NCBI GenBank assembly: GCA_024234325.1
Contig: JACKOJ010000005.1
Coordinates: 124,001-188,000 of the forward strand
Length of the DNA: 64,000 nucleotides
Reading direction: 5' to 3'
From: Pseudomonadales bacterium
GTDB lineage: Bacteria; Pseudomonadota; Gammaproteobacteria; Pseudomonadales; Pseudohongiellaceae
The notes under the pieces are model-generated. The model saw only the letters and a list, made by a program, of their open reading frames with translations, ran no database searches and was not told where the DNA came from. This document shows positions 42,296 to 51,625 of the stretch, piece by piece. Made by a program: the position numbers and the translations under genes. How positions within the stretch are numbered: position 1 is the first letter of the stretch; each line of letters begins with the position of its first letter.

Positions 42296-43211
42296 GAGAG
42301 TTCTGCATCGTACCCGCCGCCTGTGGCGGCAGTGTGCCCTGTTCAGCCTGAGCATGATGGCGTCGCTGTTCTGCGGCGTGGTCAGCGCCGAAGTGCTGCA
42401 CGAGGAGAAGTCTGTTTACCGCAATATCTTCGTGACCGAAGTGGACGGGCGTCGCTGCCTGATGTTCAACGCGATACGTGGCGAACGCAACCAGACCTGC
42501 ATGGACATGCGCAATCCGAAGGAATTTGTCTTCCACTACGCGCGCATGACCATGGCGGGGTTGCTGGTGAACCCGAATCCCCAGCACATCCTGATCGCCG
42601 GCCTTGGTGGAGGCACGCTGCCCACTGCCCTGCACGAAATGTATCCCGATGCGACCATCGACATTCTGGAGATCGACCAGGCGGTGGTGAATGTGGCCAA
42701 GAACTTCTTCAACTTCCAGGAGAGTGAGCAGGTTCAGACCCATGTGGTGGATGCCCGGGTATTCATCAAGCGTGCAGGTCTGGAGGGCAAGAAGTACGAC
42801 TTTATCGTGCTGGACGCCTTCACCGGGGAGTACATTCCCGAACACCTGATGACCCAGGAGTTCCTGGAAGAGGTGAAGCAGGTGTTGACCCCGGACGGTG
42901 TGGTGGTCGCCAACACCTTCTCCAGCAGCCGGCTTTATTCCTACGAGTCGGAAACCTACCGTGCTGTCTTCGGAGACTTTTTCAATCTGAAGATGAGCGG
43001 TTCGGGCAACCGGGTGATCATCGCCCAGCAGAAGCCTCTGCCCAGCATGGGAGAGCTGAAAGCCAATGCCCAGCCTCTGTTTGAACCCCTGAAGCCCTAT
43101 GGGGTGGATATTCTCGAATTCCCCGCCCGCATGGGCACGCGCCCGGACTGGGATCAGACACGACGCGTACTCACCGACCAGTTCTCTCCCGCAAACCTGC
43201 TGGGGCGTTAA
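42285..43211 (+). CDS. Spermidine-synthase-like methyltransferase-fold protein with N-terminal signal segment
   Basis: 308 residues. After a hydrophobic segment (LFSLSMMASLFCGVVSAEV, about 20-38) comes a Rossmann domain with LIAGLGGGTLPTAL, the acidic loop LEIDQAVV and LDAFTGEYIPEHLMTQEFL, as in spermidine synthase. The usual aminopropyl-donor Asp motif is less clear. The signal-like segment would place the domain outside the cytoplasm or tether it to the membrane, odd for a SAM enzyme. Overlaps the membrane half by 11 bp. Confidence 0.8.
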   Translation: MKTERVLHRTRRLWRQCALFSLSMMASLFCGVVSAEVLHEEKSVYRNIFVTEVDGRRCLMFNAIRGERNQTCMDMRNPKEFVFHYARMTMAGLLVNPNPQHILIAGLGGGTLPTALHEMYPDATIDILEIDQAVVNVAKNFFNFQESEQVQTHVVDARVFIKRAGLEGKKYDFIVLDAFTGEYIPEHLMTQEFLEEVKQVLTPDGVVVANTFSSSRLYSYESETYRAVFGDFFNLKMSGSGNRVIIAQQKPLPSMGELKANAQPLFEPLKPYGVDILEFPARMGTRPDWDQTRRVLTDQFSPANLLGR

Positions 43212-43882
43212 CGCTCCAGCCGGAACACCCAGTAGTAGCACAGCGCGGCGCTCATCCAGCAGATGTACACGGTCCACAGGTCGTGCGACACGAAGTGGGC
43301 GCCCCGTAGCTGCTGTGCCACACCGAAGGTCAAGCCCAGCGCCACCACCGCCGCCAGTACGCCGTAACGCCACGAGGGCCGGTAGCGCAGGGCCAGAAAA
43401 AACAGCCCCAGCCAGCAGTAGGCACCGCTGGCATGCCCCGCCGGAAAACAGCGCCCCGGTTCCTGCCCCTCCGGCCGGGTACCAAGCAGGCTCACATAGG
43501 CCTTGTCACCGCCGTAGCGGTCCAGATCCCACGGGCAGTCCATGCCAGTGGTGTCCTTTAACAGGCCCACGATGGCCGCGCTGATCAGGGCCGAGCACAG
43601 CAGATAGAGCAGCGGGCGCCGCCAGGAGCGGAATTTCTCAAGGGAAAAGCTCAGGCCGATGGCGAGGAGCAGGGTGAGAGTCATCAGGGACACGAGATTG
43701 CGGCCCCGGTCATGGATCAGGTCGTTCGTGATCCATGCGCCGCGCAGTGCCCAGCTTCCGCCCTCCAGGCGATACAACTGATCCCCCCACCACAAGTCCC
43801 CATCCGTGATGGCCAGAGCAAGGGCCAGCACCACGAAGATCAGCGTGGGGAGCAGGGTCATGCGCAGGCGTATGTCATGCAT
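43208..43882 (-). CDS. PAP2-family membrane phosphatase
   Basis: 224 residues with about five membrane spans. The three phosphatase motifs are visible as KDTTGMDCPWDL, FPAGHASGAY and RGAHFVSHDLWTV (first motif diverged). LpxE- and LpxT-type lipid A phosphatases or phosphotransferases belong here. It is divergent from eptA across an intergenic region with a PmrA-like box, which suggests a joint role in lipid A remodelling. Its stop overlaps the spermidine-synthase-like gene by 4 bp. Confidence 0.82.
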   Translation of the reverse strand: MHDIRLRMTLLPTLIFVVLALALAITDGDLWWGDQLYRLEGGSWALRGAWITNDLIHDRGRNLVSLMTLTLLLAIGLSFSLEKFRSWRRPLLYLLCSALISAAIVGLLKDTTGMDCPWDLDRYGGDKAYVSLLGTRPEGQEPGRCFPAGHASGAYCWLGLFFLALRYRPSWRYGVLAAVVALGLTFGVAQQLRGAHFVSHDLWTVYICWMSAALCYYWVFRLER

Positions 43883-43934
43883 GGGAGTGGTCGGACTCGT
43901 GGGGACTGGACAAGGGGCAGATTATGACAGATTC

Positions 43935-43951
43935 ATTAAGTTTGTCTTAAG
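43935..43951 (+). promoter_or_regulatory. PmrA-like binding box upstream of eptA
   Basis: ATTAAG-tttgt-CTTAAG: two hexamers 5 bp apart, matching the PmrA/BasR box (YTTAAK-N5-YTTAAK) at 11 of 12 positions. An AAGAAT (43962-43967) 10 bp downstream could be the -10 element, the spacing usual where an OmpR-type regulator replaces the -35. It lies 77 bp before the eptA start and 52 bp from the divergent PAP2 gene. Confidence 0.6.
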
Positions 43952-44028
43952 GCTGGCGCGCAAGAATAGCATCGATCTCCATTTGAGTGAGGCGTCTTTT
44001 CGCCATATTCTGCCTGACGGAAACAAGC

Positions 44029-45609
44029 ATGACTGTATTTAAGGCAAACGGCAGCATAACAACCCTCTTGTGTGCTGCCTTCTTTTTTACTGTTGCGTAC
44101 AATACCTCGTTCTACCACAACGTGGTGGCGCGTTATCCGCTGGATCAGAATCTCGCCTTCCTGATTTCCCTGACGGTACTGCTGTTCAGCAGTATCGCGT
44201 TTTTCCTCGGGCTGGTCGTCAACAAGTTTACCGTCAAGCCCGTCTTGATCTTTCTGTTCCTGGCAGCAGCCGTCTGCGCGTACTTCATGAACAGCTACAA
44301 CGTGATCATTGATGCGTCGATGCTCCGCAATTCACTGATGACGGACAGCCGCGAAGTGGCCGACCTGATCAGTGCGCGCTTCATCGCCTACATTCTGCTG
44401 CTCGGAGTTGTTCCCGGGGTGATTGTCTACCGGATGCGGTTGCGCTGCCGTTCCGGCAAGCGCGAGCTGATCGGCAGAATGAAGTATCTGGGTGCTCTTC
44501 TGCTGGTAATCGTTGCCAACCTGCTGCTGATGTCGCAGGAGTACACCAGTTTTATTCGCGAACACAAAGATCTGCGCTATTACATGAATCCCCTGACTTT
44601 TGTGTATTCGGCAGGCAAGTTCATTGACGGGGTCGTCGCCGGGTCGGACACGGGGGAACGCAAGGTCATGGGCGAGGATGCCCGCGTGGCCCGGGTTGGC
44701 AGCCAGCGCAAGCTGGTGGTACTCGTGGTGGGGGAGGCGACAAGGGCCGATCACTGGTCCCTGAACGGCTACGAGCGTGACACCAATGCGCCGGTGGAAG
44801 ACGATGCCGTGATCAGCCTGCCCAATGTGCAGTCCTGCGCGACCTCCACCGCCTACTCCCTGCCCTGCATGTTCTCTGCCCTGGGTTTTGATGACTACAA
44901 CCTGAGTGACGCCAACGCCCAGGAGAACCTGCTGGACGTGCTGCAGCGCGCCGGGGTCAACGTGCTGTGGCGCGACAATAATTCCGATTCGAAAGGCGTG
45001 GCAGTGGCGGTGCCCTTCGAGGATTTCCGCTCTCCCGATGTCAACCCGGTCTGCGATATCGAGTGTCGCGACGTGGGAATGCTGGCCGGGCTGGACGATT
45101 ACGTTCAGGCGCATCCGGAGGGTGACTTCGTCATCGTCCTGCACCAGATGGGCAACCACGGTCCTGCGTACTACAAACGCTATCCACCGGAATACGAGCG
45201 CTTCACGCCGGTATGCAAGACCAATCAGATCGAGCAGTGCACGCAGGAGGAGATTCGCAACGCCTATGACAACGCGGTGCTGTACTCCAATGCCTTCCTG
45301 TCCAGCGTGATTGATTTCCTGAAACAGCAAGATGACTTTTCCACGGCCATGCTGTACATGGCCGACCATGGCGAATCATTGGGAGAGATGGGGCTGTACC
45401 TGCACGGGCTGCCCTACGCACTGGCGCCCGAAGCGCAGACTCATGTCGCGTCCATGCTGTGGTTTGGCAAGGGCTTCGAGCAGGAGGGGGAACGGGTGCG
45501 CGCCAAGGCCGTGCAATCACTCTCTCACGACAACTACTTCCACACGGTATTGGGCATGCTGAATGTCGATACTGGTCTGCACAACCCGGCGCTGGATCTC
45601 GTCAGATAG
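44029..45609 (+). CDS. eptA: Lipid A phosphoethanolamine transferase
   Basis: Moves phosphoethanolamine from phosphatidylethanolamine to lipid A phosphates, lowering negative charge and cationic-peptide sensitivity. 526 residues: five N-terminal membrane spans (to about 190), then a periplasmic alkaline-phosphatase-like domain with VVGEATRADHWSLNGYER (metal Glu), the Thr nucleophile in SCATSTAYSLPCMFSA and YMADHGESLGE. The paired Cys positions of the EptA/MCR family are present. ATG 44029 is chosen; the 14 upstream residues in frame look unrelated. Its 3' end overlaps fadH by 8 bp. Confidence 0.92.
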   Translation: MTVFKANGSITTLLCAAFFFTVAYNTSFYHNVVARYPLDQNLAFLISLTVLLFSSIAFFLGLVVNKFTVKPVLIFLFLAAAVCAYFMNSYNVIIDASMLRNSLMTDSREVADLISARFIAYILLLGVVPGVIVYRMRLRCRSGKRELIGRMKYLGALLLVIVANLLLMSQEYTSFIREHKDLRYYMNPLTFVYSAGKFIDGVVAGSDTGERKVMGEDARVARVGSQRKLVVLVVGEATRADHWSLNGYERDTNAPVEDDAVISLPNVQSCATSTAYSLPCMFSALGFDDYNLSDANAQENLLDVLQRAGVNVLWRDNNSDSKGVAVAVPFEDFRSPDVNPVCDIECRDVGMLAGLDDYVQAHPEGDFVIVLHQMGNHGPAYYKRYPPEYERFTPVCKTNQIEQCTQEEIRNAYDNAVLYSNAFLSSVIDFLKQQDDFSTAMLYMADHGESLGEMGLYLHGLPYALAPEAQTHVASMLWFGKGFEQEGERVRAKAVQSLSHDNYFHTVLGMLNVDTGLHNPALDLVR

Positions 45610-47629
45610 CCAGCGCCAGGCGCGTGGCCTCGTCGATGGCGCGTTTGGCATCCAGTTCTGTCGCTTCATGAGCACCGCCAATGACGTGGCAGGGCAGGCG
45701 CAGGCCCTGTGCCAGTTCACGCAGCGGTTCCTGTCCGGCGCAGATCACAATGTGATCCACTGCAAGTACCCGTGGGACGCCTTGTACCACCACGTGCAGG
45801 CCGTCGTCATCGATGCGCTGATAGTCGCAACCCGCCAGCATCTCCACCCGCTTCTTCACCAGCCCCAGGCGATGAATCCAGCCCGTGGTCTTGCCGAGGG
45901 TGCTGCCCGGCTTTCCGGGTTTGCGCTGCAACAGCGTGATCTGCCGGGGTGACGGAGGCGTGAGGGGCGTCATGCCCTCGACACCGCCTCGCGCCTGCAG
46001 GCTCATGTCCACGCCCCATTCCCGCATGAACTCGGGAATGTCACGGCTCGGCATTTCTGTGCCGTGGCTGAGAAATTCCGCAACATCGAAGCCGATGCCG
46101 CCAGCGCCGATGATGGCGATCCGTTGGCCTGCAGTCACCTTCCCGGACACAACGTCCACATAGCTGACAACGCTGCGGTGCGTGATGCCCGGAATTGCGG
46201 GCATGCGTGGCGTAATGCCGGTGGCAATGATGGCGAGGTCGAAGTCGCCGGATTCGAGCATGGCCGTGTCTACCCGGGCACCGAGGCGGACATCGACCTT
46301 CAGGTGTTGCAGGCGATTGTTGAAGTAACGCAGGGTCTCCGCGAATTCTTCCTTGCCCGGAATACGCTTGGCCAGATTGAACTGGCCGCCAATCTCGGTT
46401 GCCTGATCAAACAGGGTGACCCGGTGACCGCGTTCTGCCGCCGTGGTGGCAAAGGCAAGGCCCGCGGGGCCGGCCCCGACCACGGCGATACGCCGCACTT
46501 GCGTTGCCGGGTCCGATATCAGTTCCAGTTCGTGGCATGCCCGTGGGTTGACCAGGCAACTGGTGAGCCTGCCGTTGAAGATGTGATCAAGGCAGGCCTG
46601 GTTGCAGGCGATGCAGGTGTTGATGCTGTCGCTTTGCCCTGCTGCGGCCTTGGCGACGAAGCGGGGGTCGGCCAGGAAAGGCCGGGCCATCGAGACCATG
46701 TCGGCGTCGCCCAGTGCGAGCAGGGCTTCCGCCACATCGGGCGAGTTGATGCGATTGGAAGTAATGACCGGCACCGGCAGTTGCGCGCGGAAGCGGGCAC
46801 TCACCCAGGTGAAAGCGGCACGTGGCACCTTGGTGGCGATGGTGGGGATTTGCGACTCGTGCCAGCCGATGCCGGTGTTGATGAGGGTGACGCCCGCCTC
46901 TGCCAGTGCCTTGCCCAGTGCCACGGTTTCGTCGAAGGTGCTGCCGCCCTCTACCAGGTCCAGCATGGACAGGCGGAAGATGATGATGAATTTCTCGCCG
47001 ACCCGTTCCCGGATGCGCCGCACGATGGCCAGCGCCAGTCGGCAGCGATTGTCAAAGCTGCCACCCCAGCGGTCCTCACGCCTGTTGGTGCGTGGGGCAA
47101 TGAATTCGTTGATGAAATAACCTTCGGAGCCCATGACCTCCACGCCGTCGTAGCCGGCCTGCTGGCAGAAGGACGCAAAGTCGCCAAAGTCCTCGATCTG
47201 CTGCAGGATTTGCGTGTCGGTGGCCTCGGCAGGCACAAAACGGTTGATCGGGGCCTGCAGGGCAGAGGGAGCAATGAGATTTTCGCTGTGGGCATAGCGC
47301 CCGGTGTGCAGAATCTGCAGACAGATCTTCGCGCCTTCCCGGTGAACGGCATCGGTGATAAGGCGATGCCCGGCAATGGCATCCGGCTGGCGATAGGCGG
47401 GTGTCTCTCCCGGCGGCAGGCAGTGTGCGTTCGGCATGAAGCCGCCGGTGACGATGAGGGCGACTCCGCCCGCCGCCCGCTCGGCATAGAACGCCGCCAG
47501 GCGGGCATGGCTGTCGGGAATGTCCTCCAGCCCTGTATGCATGGACCCCATCAGCACCCGGTTGCGCAGTTGGGTGAAACCCAGGTCGAGCGGCGCCAGC
47601 AGGTGGGGGTAGGGGGCGTCCGGCTTCAT
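45602..47629 (-). CDS. fadH: NADPH-dependent 2,4-dienoyl-CoA reductase
   Basis: Reduces 2,4-dienoyl-CoA from unsaturated fatty acids during beta-oxidation. 675 residues: an old-yellow-enzyme FMN barrel (about 1-330), the 4Fe-4S motif CIACNQACLDHIFNGRLTSC with its linker cysteines, then FAD (VVGAGPAGLAFAT) and NADPH (IIGAGGIGFDVAEFL) domains. It overlaps the universal stress gene by 4 bp (ATGA) and so probably shares its transcript. Confidence 0.95.
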   Translation of the reverse strand: MKPDAPYPHLLAPLDLGFTQLRNRVLMGSMHTGLEDIPDSHARLAAFYAERAAGGVALIVTGGFMPNAHCLPPGETPAYRQPDAIAGHRLITDAVHREGAKICLQILHTGRYAHSENLIAPSALQAPINRFVPAEATDTQILQQIEDFGDFASFCQQAGYDGVEVMGSEGYFINEFIAPRTNRREDRWGGSFDNRCRLALAIVRRIRERVGEKFIIIFRLSMLDLVEGGSTFDETVALGKALAEAGVTLINTGIGWHESQIPTIATKVPRAAFTWVSARFRAQLPVPVITSNRINSPDVAEALLALGDADMVSMARPFLADPRFVAKAAAGQSDSINTCIACNQACLDHIFNGRLTSCLVNPRACHELELISDPATQVRRIAVVGAGPAGLAFATTAAERGHRVTLFDQATEIGGQFNLAKRIPGKEEFAETLRYFNNRLQHLKVDVRLGARVDTAMLESGDFDLAIIATGITPRMPAIPGITHRSVVSYVDVVSGKVTAGQRIAIIGAGGIGFDVAEFLSHGTEMPSRDIPEFMREWGVDMSLQARGGVEGMTPLTPPSPRQITLLQRKPGKPGSTLGKTTGWIHRLGLVKKRVEMLAGCDYQRIDDDGLHVVVQGVPRVLAVDHIVICAGQEPLRELAQGLRLPCHVIGGAHEATELDAKRAIDEATRLALAI

Positions 47630-48063
47630 TCCCCGACGTGAACGGTCAGGATGTCGCAGTGAGACCCGTGCAACACCTTGTTCGCGGTGGACCCGAGCAG
47701 CAGCTTCCAGCCGGAACGGCCGTGGCTGCCGATTACGATCAGGTCACTGCCCAGCTCTTCTGCCTTGGCACGAACTTCCGTAGCCGGTGCGCCGAGCATG
47801 GTGTGCTGACGCTCCGGGGGAATGCCGAACTCCTTGCCGATATCGGTCAGGCGCTCTGCGGCAATCTGCATCGCCTCTTCCTGCATCTTGGTAATGTTGA
47901 TCGCATAGGCATCGATGGGATACGCCGCCGCGATGGGCTCCACCACGTGAATGAGGCTGAGTTTGTGGGCATCCCCCCCTACCAGCCGCTTCGCGCGGTT
48001 GATGACCTTGGTGGACTCGTTGGAAAGATCAATGGCAACCAGCAGGTTCTGATAAGTACTCAT
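47626..48063 (-). CDS. Universal stress protein, UspA family
   Basis: 145 residues of the Usp fold: NLLVAIDLSNESTKVINRA at the N-terminus and the nucleotide-binding VIGSHGRSGWKLLLGSTANKVLH (G-2x-G-9x-G-S/T) near the end, suggesting the ATP-binding subgroup. GAGGAG 8 bp before ATG 48063 sets the start. Upstream of and overlapping fadH. Confidence 0.9.
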   Translation of the reverse strand: MSTYQNLLVAIDLSNESTKVINRAKRLVGGDAHKLSLIHVVEPIAAAYPIDAYAINITKMQEEAMQIAAERLTDIGKEFGIPPERQHTMLGAPATEVRAKAEELGSDLIVIGSHGRSGWKLLLGSTANKVLHGSHCDILTVHVGE

Positions 48064-48145
48064 GATGGACTCCTCGCATGCATCCTTGTCTGAGGGCAGT
48101 GTAGCGGAGACGAAGGGGGTTGAGAAGCAAGCCGGGACAGCCCGC

Positions 48146-49567
48146 CTACAGATACGGTGAAAAAAGCCAGGCGATCGAGTCGCGCAGATGCTCCGGCAGG
48201 GACCGCGATTCAATCTCGGCCCGCGTCACGGGAGAGGCGACGGCCCAACGGGCGCTGAAATACTCGCATAACTGTTGGTTGATGTCCCTGCTGAACAGTT
48301 CCACCCCCAGCTCGTAATTCAGGCGCAGGCTGCGCGGGTCCATATTGGCCGAGCCGATCAGGGAATACTGATCGTCCACCAGCAGCAGCTTGGCGTGGAC
48401 AAAGGGGCCGGGCTGATAGGCCACCTGAATGTCCCCTTCCAGCACCTGGCCCAGGATGTTGCGGGAGGCCCAGTGCGCGGGTTTGATGTTGTTCAGCGCG
48501 GGCAGGAGAATCTGCACGTCCACGCCGCGCAGGTGTGCCGCCATCAGTGCGCCGATCAGATCCAGGGTCGGCAGAAAATAGGGCGTCATGATCCAGACGC
48601 GCTTCTGCGCCGCGCTGATGACCCCCAGCATCAGGTCGTTGAGGCGGTCGAGCGACTTGTTGGGGCCATCCAGTACCAGTCGGCTCCACACCGGCGCTTC
48701 CAGACGATTGGGGTTGCTGTGATGAAACGGCGGCAGCCGGGAGCGGTTGCCCTTGCAGTAGTGCCAGTCGCGCCGGAACGCCCATTCCAGCTCGTCGACT
48801 ATGCGCCCCTGCAGGCGGAAATGGATGTCGAGCACACGGTGAGGATTGTCGTCCCGTGCGGCCAGGTGGCGATCACCGATATTGGAACCTCCGGTAAAGG
48901 CATAGCGATTGTCCACGATCAGCATCTTGCGGTGGCTGCGCATGTTGAGATTGAGCGCGGGCGGAATCAGGGTGATCGGATTGAAGCGGGCGAAGGGGAT
49001 GCCACGCCGACGCAGCACCGGGCCGATGCGCCACAGCCCGTTCCACTCGCCCATGCCGTCCACGATGACCTTGACCTCCAGGCCCCGCTCCCGGGCCGCC
49101 GCCAGTGCCTCGACGAAGCGCATGCCGGTCTCGTCGCGATCGAAGATATAGGTGTAGAGCAGCACGTGATGCCGGGCACCCGCAATGGCATCCAGCATGG
49201 CGGGGAAGAGTGCCTCGCCATTGTGCAGAATCTGTACGTCGTCGCAGGAGGTGAGCCCCTTCTTCACCACCTGCTCCCCCACCATGGACAAAGGGCGGAA
49301 CGCAGTGCCGGGAGGTTCCTCGACAGTGTCTGTCGAGTCTTTCTGCAGCTTGGTGACGTAGTGGCGGCGGGCGGAGGCGTTGACCCGGTTGATGCCGAAC
49401 ATCAGGTACAGGACCGGCCCTGCCAGCGGCAGGATGATACACAGGGCGATCCAGCCGAACGCGGCGCGGGAATCTGTCTTGTTCAACAGTGCGTGCCCCG
49501 AGGCCAGCACTGCCATCACGATGTGTACCGGCGGGATGAACCAGAGAAGGGAGGTATCCAGCGTCAC
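48146..49567 (-). CDS. cls: Cardiolipin synthase
   Basis: Condenses phosphatidylglycerol (or PE) to cardiolipin in the inner membrane. 473 residues: two N-terminal membrane spans, then two phospholipase-D HKD motifs, HRKMLIVDNRYAFTGGSN and HAKLLLVDDQYSLIGSAN. The N-terminal spans and length fit ClsA. It overlaps the upstream endonuclease-like gene by 4 bp, an arrangement that recalls the E. coli ybhP-clsB pair. Confidence 0.93.
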   Translation of the reverse strand: MTLDTSLLWFIPPVHIVMAVLASGHALLNKTDSRAAFGWIALCIILPLAGPVLYLMFGINRVNASARRHYVTKLQKDSTDTVEEPPGTAFRPLSMVGEQVVKKGLTSCDDVQILHNGEALFPAMLDAIAGARHHVLLYTYIFDRDETGMRFVEALAAARERGLEVKVIVDGMGEWNGLWRIGPVLRRRGIPFARFNPITLIPPALNLNMRSHRKMLIVDNRYAFTGGSNIGDRHLAARDDNPHRVLDIHFRLQGRIVDELEWAFRRDWHYCKGNRSRLPPFHHSNPNRLEAPVWSRLVLDGPNKSLDRLNDLMLGVISAAQKRVWIMTPYFLPTLDLIGALMAAHLRGVDVQILLPALNNIKPAHWASRNILGQVLEGDIQVAYQPGPFVHAKLLLVDDQYSLIGSANMDPRSLRLNYELGVELFSRDINQQLCEYFSARWAVASPVTRAEIESRSLPEHLRDSIAWLFSPYL

Positions 49568-50325
49568 GCCTCGTCCTCCCCGTCGGCGGGCAGGCGCAGG
49601 TCTGCCACCAGTGCCCGGTGGTCGGAGAAGTCACGCCAGTGGTTGCCGGCAATGCTTTCGCAGCGGCTGACGGACAATCCCCGCACATAGATGCGATCCA
49701 TCGACAGCATGGGCAGAAAGGCCGGGTAGGTGCGGGCGCAGCGTCCGTTGATGCACTCGTGAACCTCCTGCAGGCCCAGTGTCTGCGTCAGCTTCTGGTG
49801 CGCCGACAGACGCCAGTCGTTGAAGTCACCCGCCAGGATCAGCGGCTCCTGTTCGGGCACCGTGCGCAGGATGTGCTCGATCAGGTGGGCCACCTGCAGT
49901 TGCCGCTCGCGCTCGAACAGGCCCAGGTGCACACAGATCAGGTGCAGATTGCCGTGGATGGTCCCGTGCAGAAAGCCGCGCTGGGAGAAGCTGAGAATCG
50001 AGGCGTCGATATTGTCCCAGCGCACGAAGGGCAGTTCGCTGAGGATGGCATTGCCGTGATGACCGTGCTGGTAAATCGCGTTCTTGCCATAGGCGTGGTG
50101 ATGCCAGACGGTATCTGCCAGGTATTCCAGTTGGGTCTGGGAGGGCCATGCGGACAGGCGCTGCCTGTGCTTCTGGTTGTCGCCCACTACCTCCTGCAGG
50201 AATACGATGTTGGCGCCGCTTTCGCGCAGGCACTCGCGAATCTTCTCCAGCACCAGGCGTTTGGGACCCAGGGCAAACCCCTTGTGAATATTAAGGCTGA
50301 GAATTCTCAAGTCTTGCGCGGACAT
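49564..50325 (-). CDS. Endonuclease/exonuclease/phosphatase-fold protein (YbhP-like)
   Basis: 253 residues of the DNase-I-like fold: LSLNIHKGF, FLQEVVGDN (metal Glu), LICVHLGLFERERQLQ, LAGDFNDWR and FSDHRALVADLRL (catalytic His). The YbhP group is linked to cardiolipin synthase genes; its substrate is not known. Overlaps cls by 4 bp (ATGA), so co-translated. Confidence 0.86.
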   Translation of the reverse strand: MSAQDLRILSLNIHKGFALGPKRLVLEKIRECLRESGANIVFLQEVVGDNQKHRQRLSAWPSQTQLEYLADTVWHHHAYGKNAIYQHGHHGNAILSELPFVRWDNIDASILSFSQRGFLHGTIHGNLHLICVHLGLFERERQLQVAHLIEHILRTVPEQEPLILAGDFNDWRLSAHQKLTQTLGLQEVHECINGRCARTYPAFLPMLSMDRIYVRGLSVSRCESIAGNHWRDFSDHRALVADLRLPADGEDEA

Positions 50326-50344
50326 AGTCTTCCAGAAAGTAGTG

Positions 50345-51493
50345 TCAACTGGCGTCCCGGATCATGTTGCGGGCGATGATGAGCTGCTGGATCTGGCTGG
50401 TGCCCTCGTACAAGCGGAACAGGCGCACGTCGCGATAGAAGCGTTCCACGGCATATTCGGAGATATACCCGGCGCCGCCGTGAATCTGCACGGCACGATC
50501 CGCCACCCGACCGACCATCTCCGTGGCGAACAGTTTGCAGGCGGCAGACTCGGTGCTGACGTTTTTCCCGTCGTCGCGTTGGCGGGCCGTCTCCAGCACC
50601 ATGCAGCGGGCAGCGTAGGATTCGGTCTTGGAATCTGCCAGCATGGCCTGTATCAACTGGTGTTCGGCGATGGCAACGCCGAACTGCTTGCGGTTCATGG
50701 CGAATTCCAGGGCATCCGCAATCAGGCGTTCGGACACGCCGACGCTGACCCCGGCGATATGCAGGCGACCGCGATCCAGCACCTTCATGGCGGTGATGAA
50801 GCCTTCCCCTTCCTTGCCGATGAGATTTTCTGCGGGAACGCGGCAGTCCTCGAAGATGACGTCACAGGTCAGCGAGCCCGCCTGACCCATCTTGCGGTCC
50901 ACCGGACCCAGGGTGATCCCGGGGGTGCCCTTCTCCACGATGAAGGCGGAGATGCCGCGGGCGCCCTTGATGTCGGGATTGGTGCGAGCCATCACGTTGA
51001 AGGTGTCGGCAACCGGGCCATTGGTGATGAAGCGCTTGGTGCCGTTGAGCACGTAGTGGTCGCCGTCCCGGCGCGCAGAGGTTTTCACGGCCCCGGCGTC
51101 GGAGCCTACATCCGGCTCGGTCAGGCAGAAGCAGCCGACCCATTCGCCGCTGGCGTATTTGGGCAGGAAACGCTGTTTCTGCTCCTCGGTACCGTCGAAG
51201 ACGACAGCGGCGGAACCGATGCCGTTATTGGTGCCCATAATCGAACGGAAGGCCGGGGAGGTGCGCCCCAATGCCATGGCCACATGGATCTCTTCCTCCA
51301 TGGTCAGCCCCAGGCCGCCATACTCTTCGGGAATGGTCATGCCGAACAGGCCCAGCGCCTTCATTTCCTGCACGATATCGTCCGGAATGCGGTAGTGCTC
51401 CGCCACCTCGTGCTCGGCGGGCACCAGGCGTTCGCGCACGAAGCGGTCCACCATGTCGATGAGTTGGGCCAGTGTTTCCTGATCGCGAATCAT
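50345..51493 (-). CDS. Acyl-CoA dehydrogenase
   Basis: A 382-residue flavoprotein of the short/medium-chain acyl-CoA or glutaryl-type group: CFCLTEPDVGSDAG, NGTKRFITNG, QIHGGAGYI and the active-site Glu in LYEGTSQIQQLIIARNM, all canonical. GGGAGGA lies 7 bp before ATG 51493, so the much longer open frame upstream is not coding. It is divergent from the thiolase gene and probably part of the same beta-oxidation set. Confidence 0.92.
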   Translation of the reverse strand: MIRDQETLAQLIDMVDRFVRERLVPAEHEVAEHYRIPDDIVQEMKALGLFGMTIPEEYGGLGLTMEEEIHVAMALGRTSPAFRSIMGTNNGIGSAAVVFDGTEEQKQRFLPKYASGEWVGCFCLTEPDVGSDAGAVKTSARRDGDHYVLNGTKRFITNGPVADTFNVMARTNPDIKGARGISAFIVEKGTPGITLGPVDRKMGQAGSLTCDVIFEDCRVPAENLIGKEGEGFITAMKVLDRGRLHIAGVSVGVSERLIADALEFAMNRKQFGVAIAEHQLIQAMLADSKTESYAARCMVLETARQRDDGKNVSTESAACKLFATEMVGRVADRAVQIHGGAGYISEYAVERFYRDVRLFRLYEGTSQIQQLIIARNMIRDAS

Positions 51494-51625
51494 GCAGTTT
51501 CCTCCCGCAGCACTCCTGCGAATGCCTGTGTCTGCAACGAAGCTTAAAGACTGTATTCCGCGAATTCCACCTCTTTCAGACGCTGTGCTACCATGGCTCC
51601 CCCTCCTGTTTCGAAGGGAATGTTT

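Noticed and set aside
46064..47641. 525-codon open frame antisense to fadH
   Set aside because: Same codon-bias shadow effect; fadH motifs are complete on the other strand.
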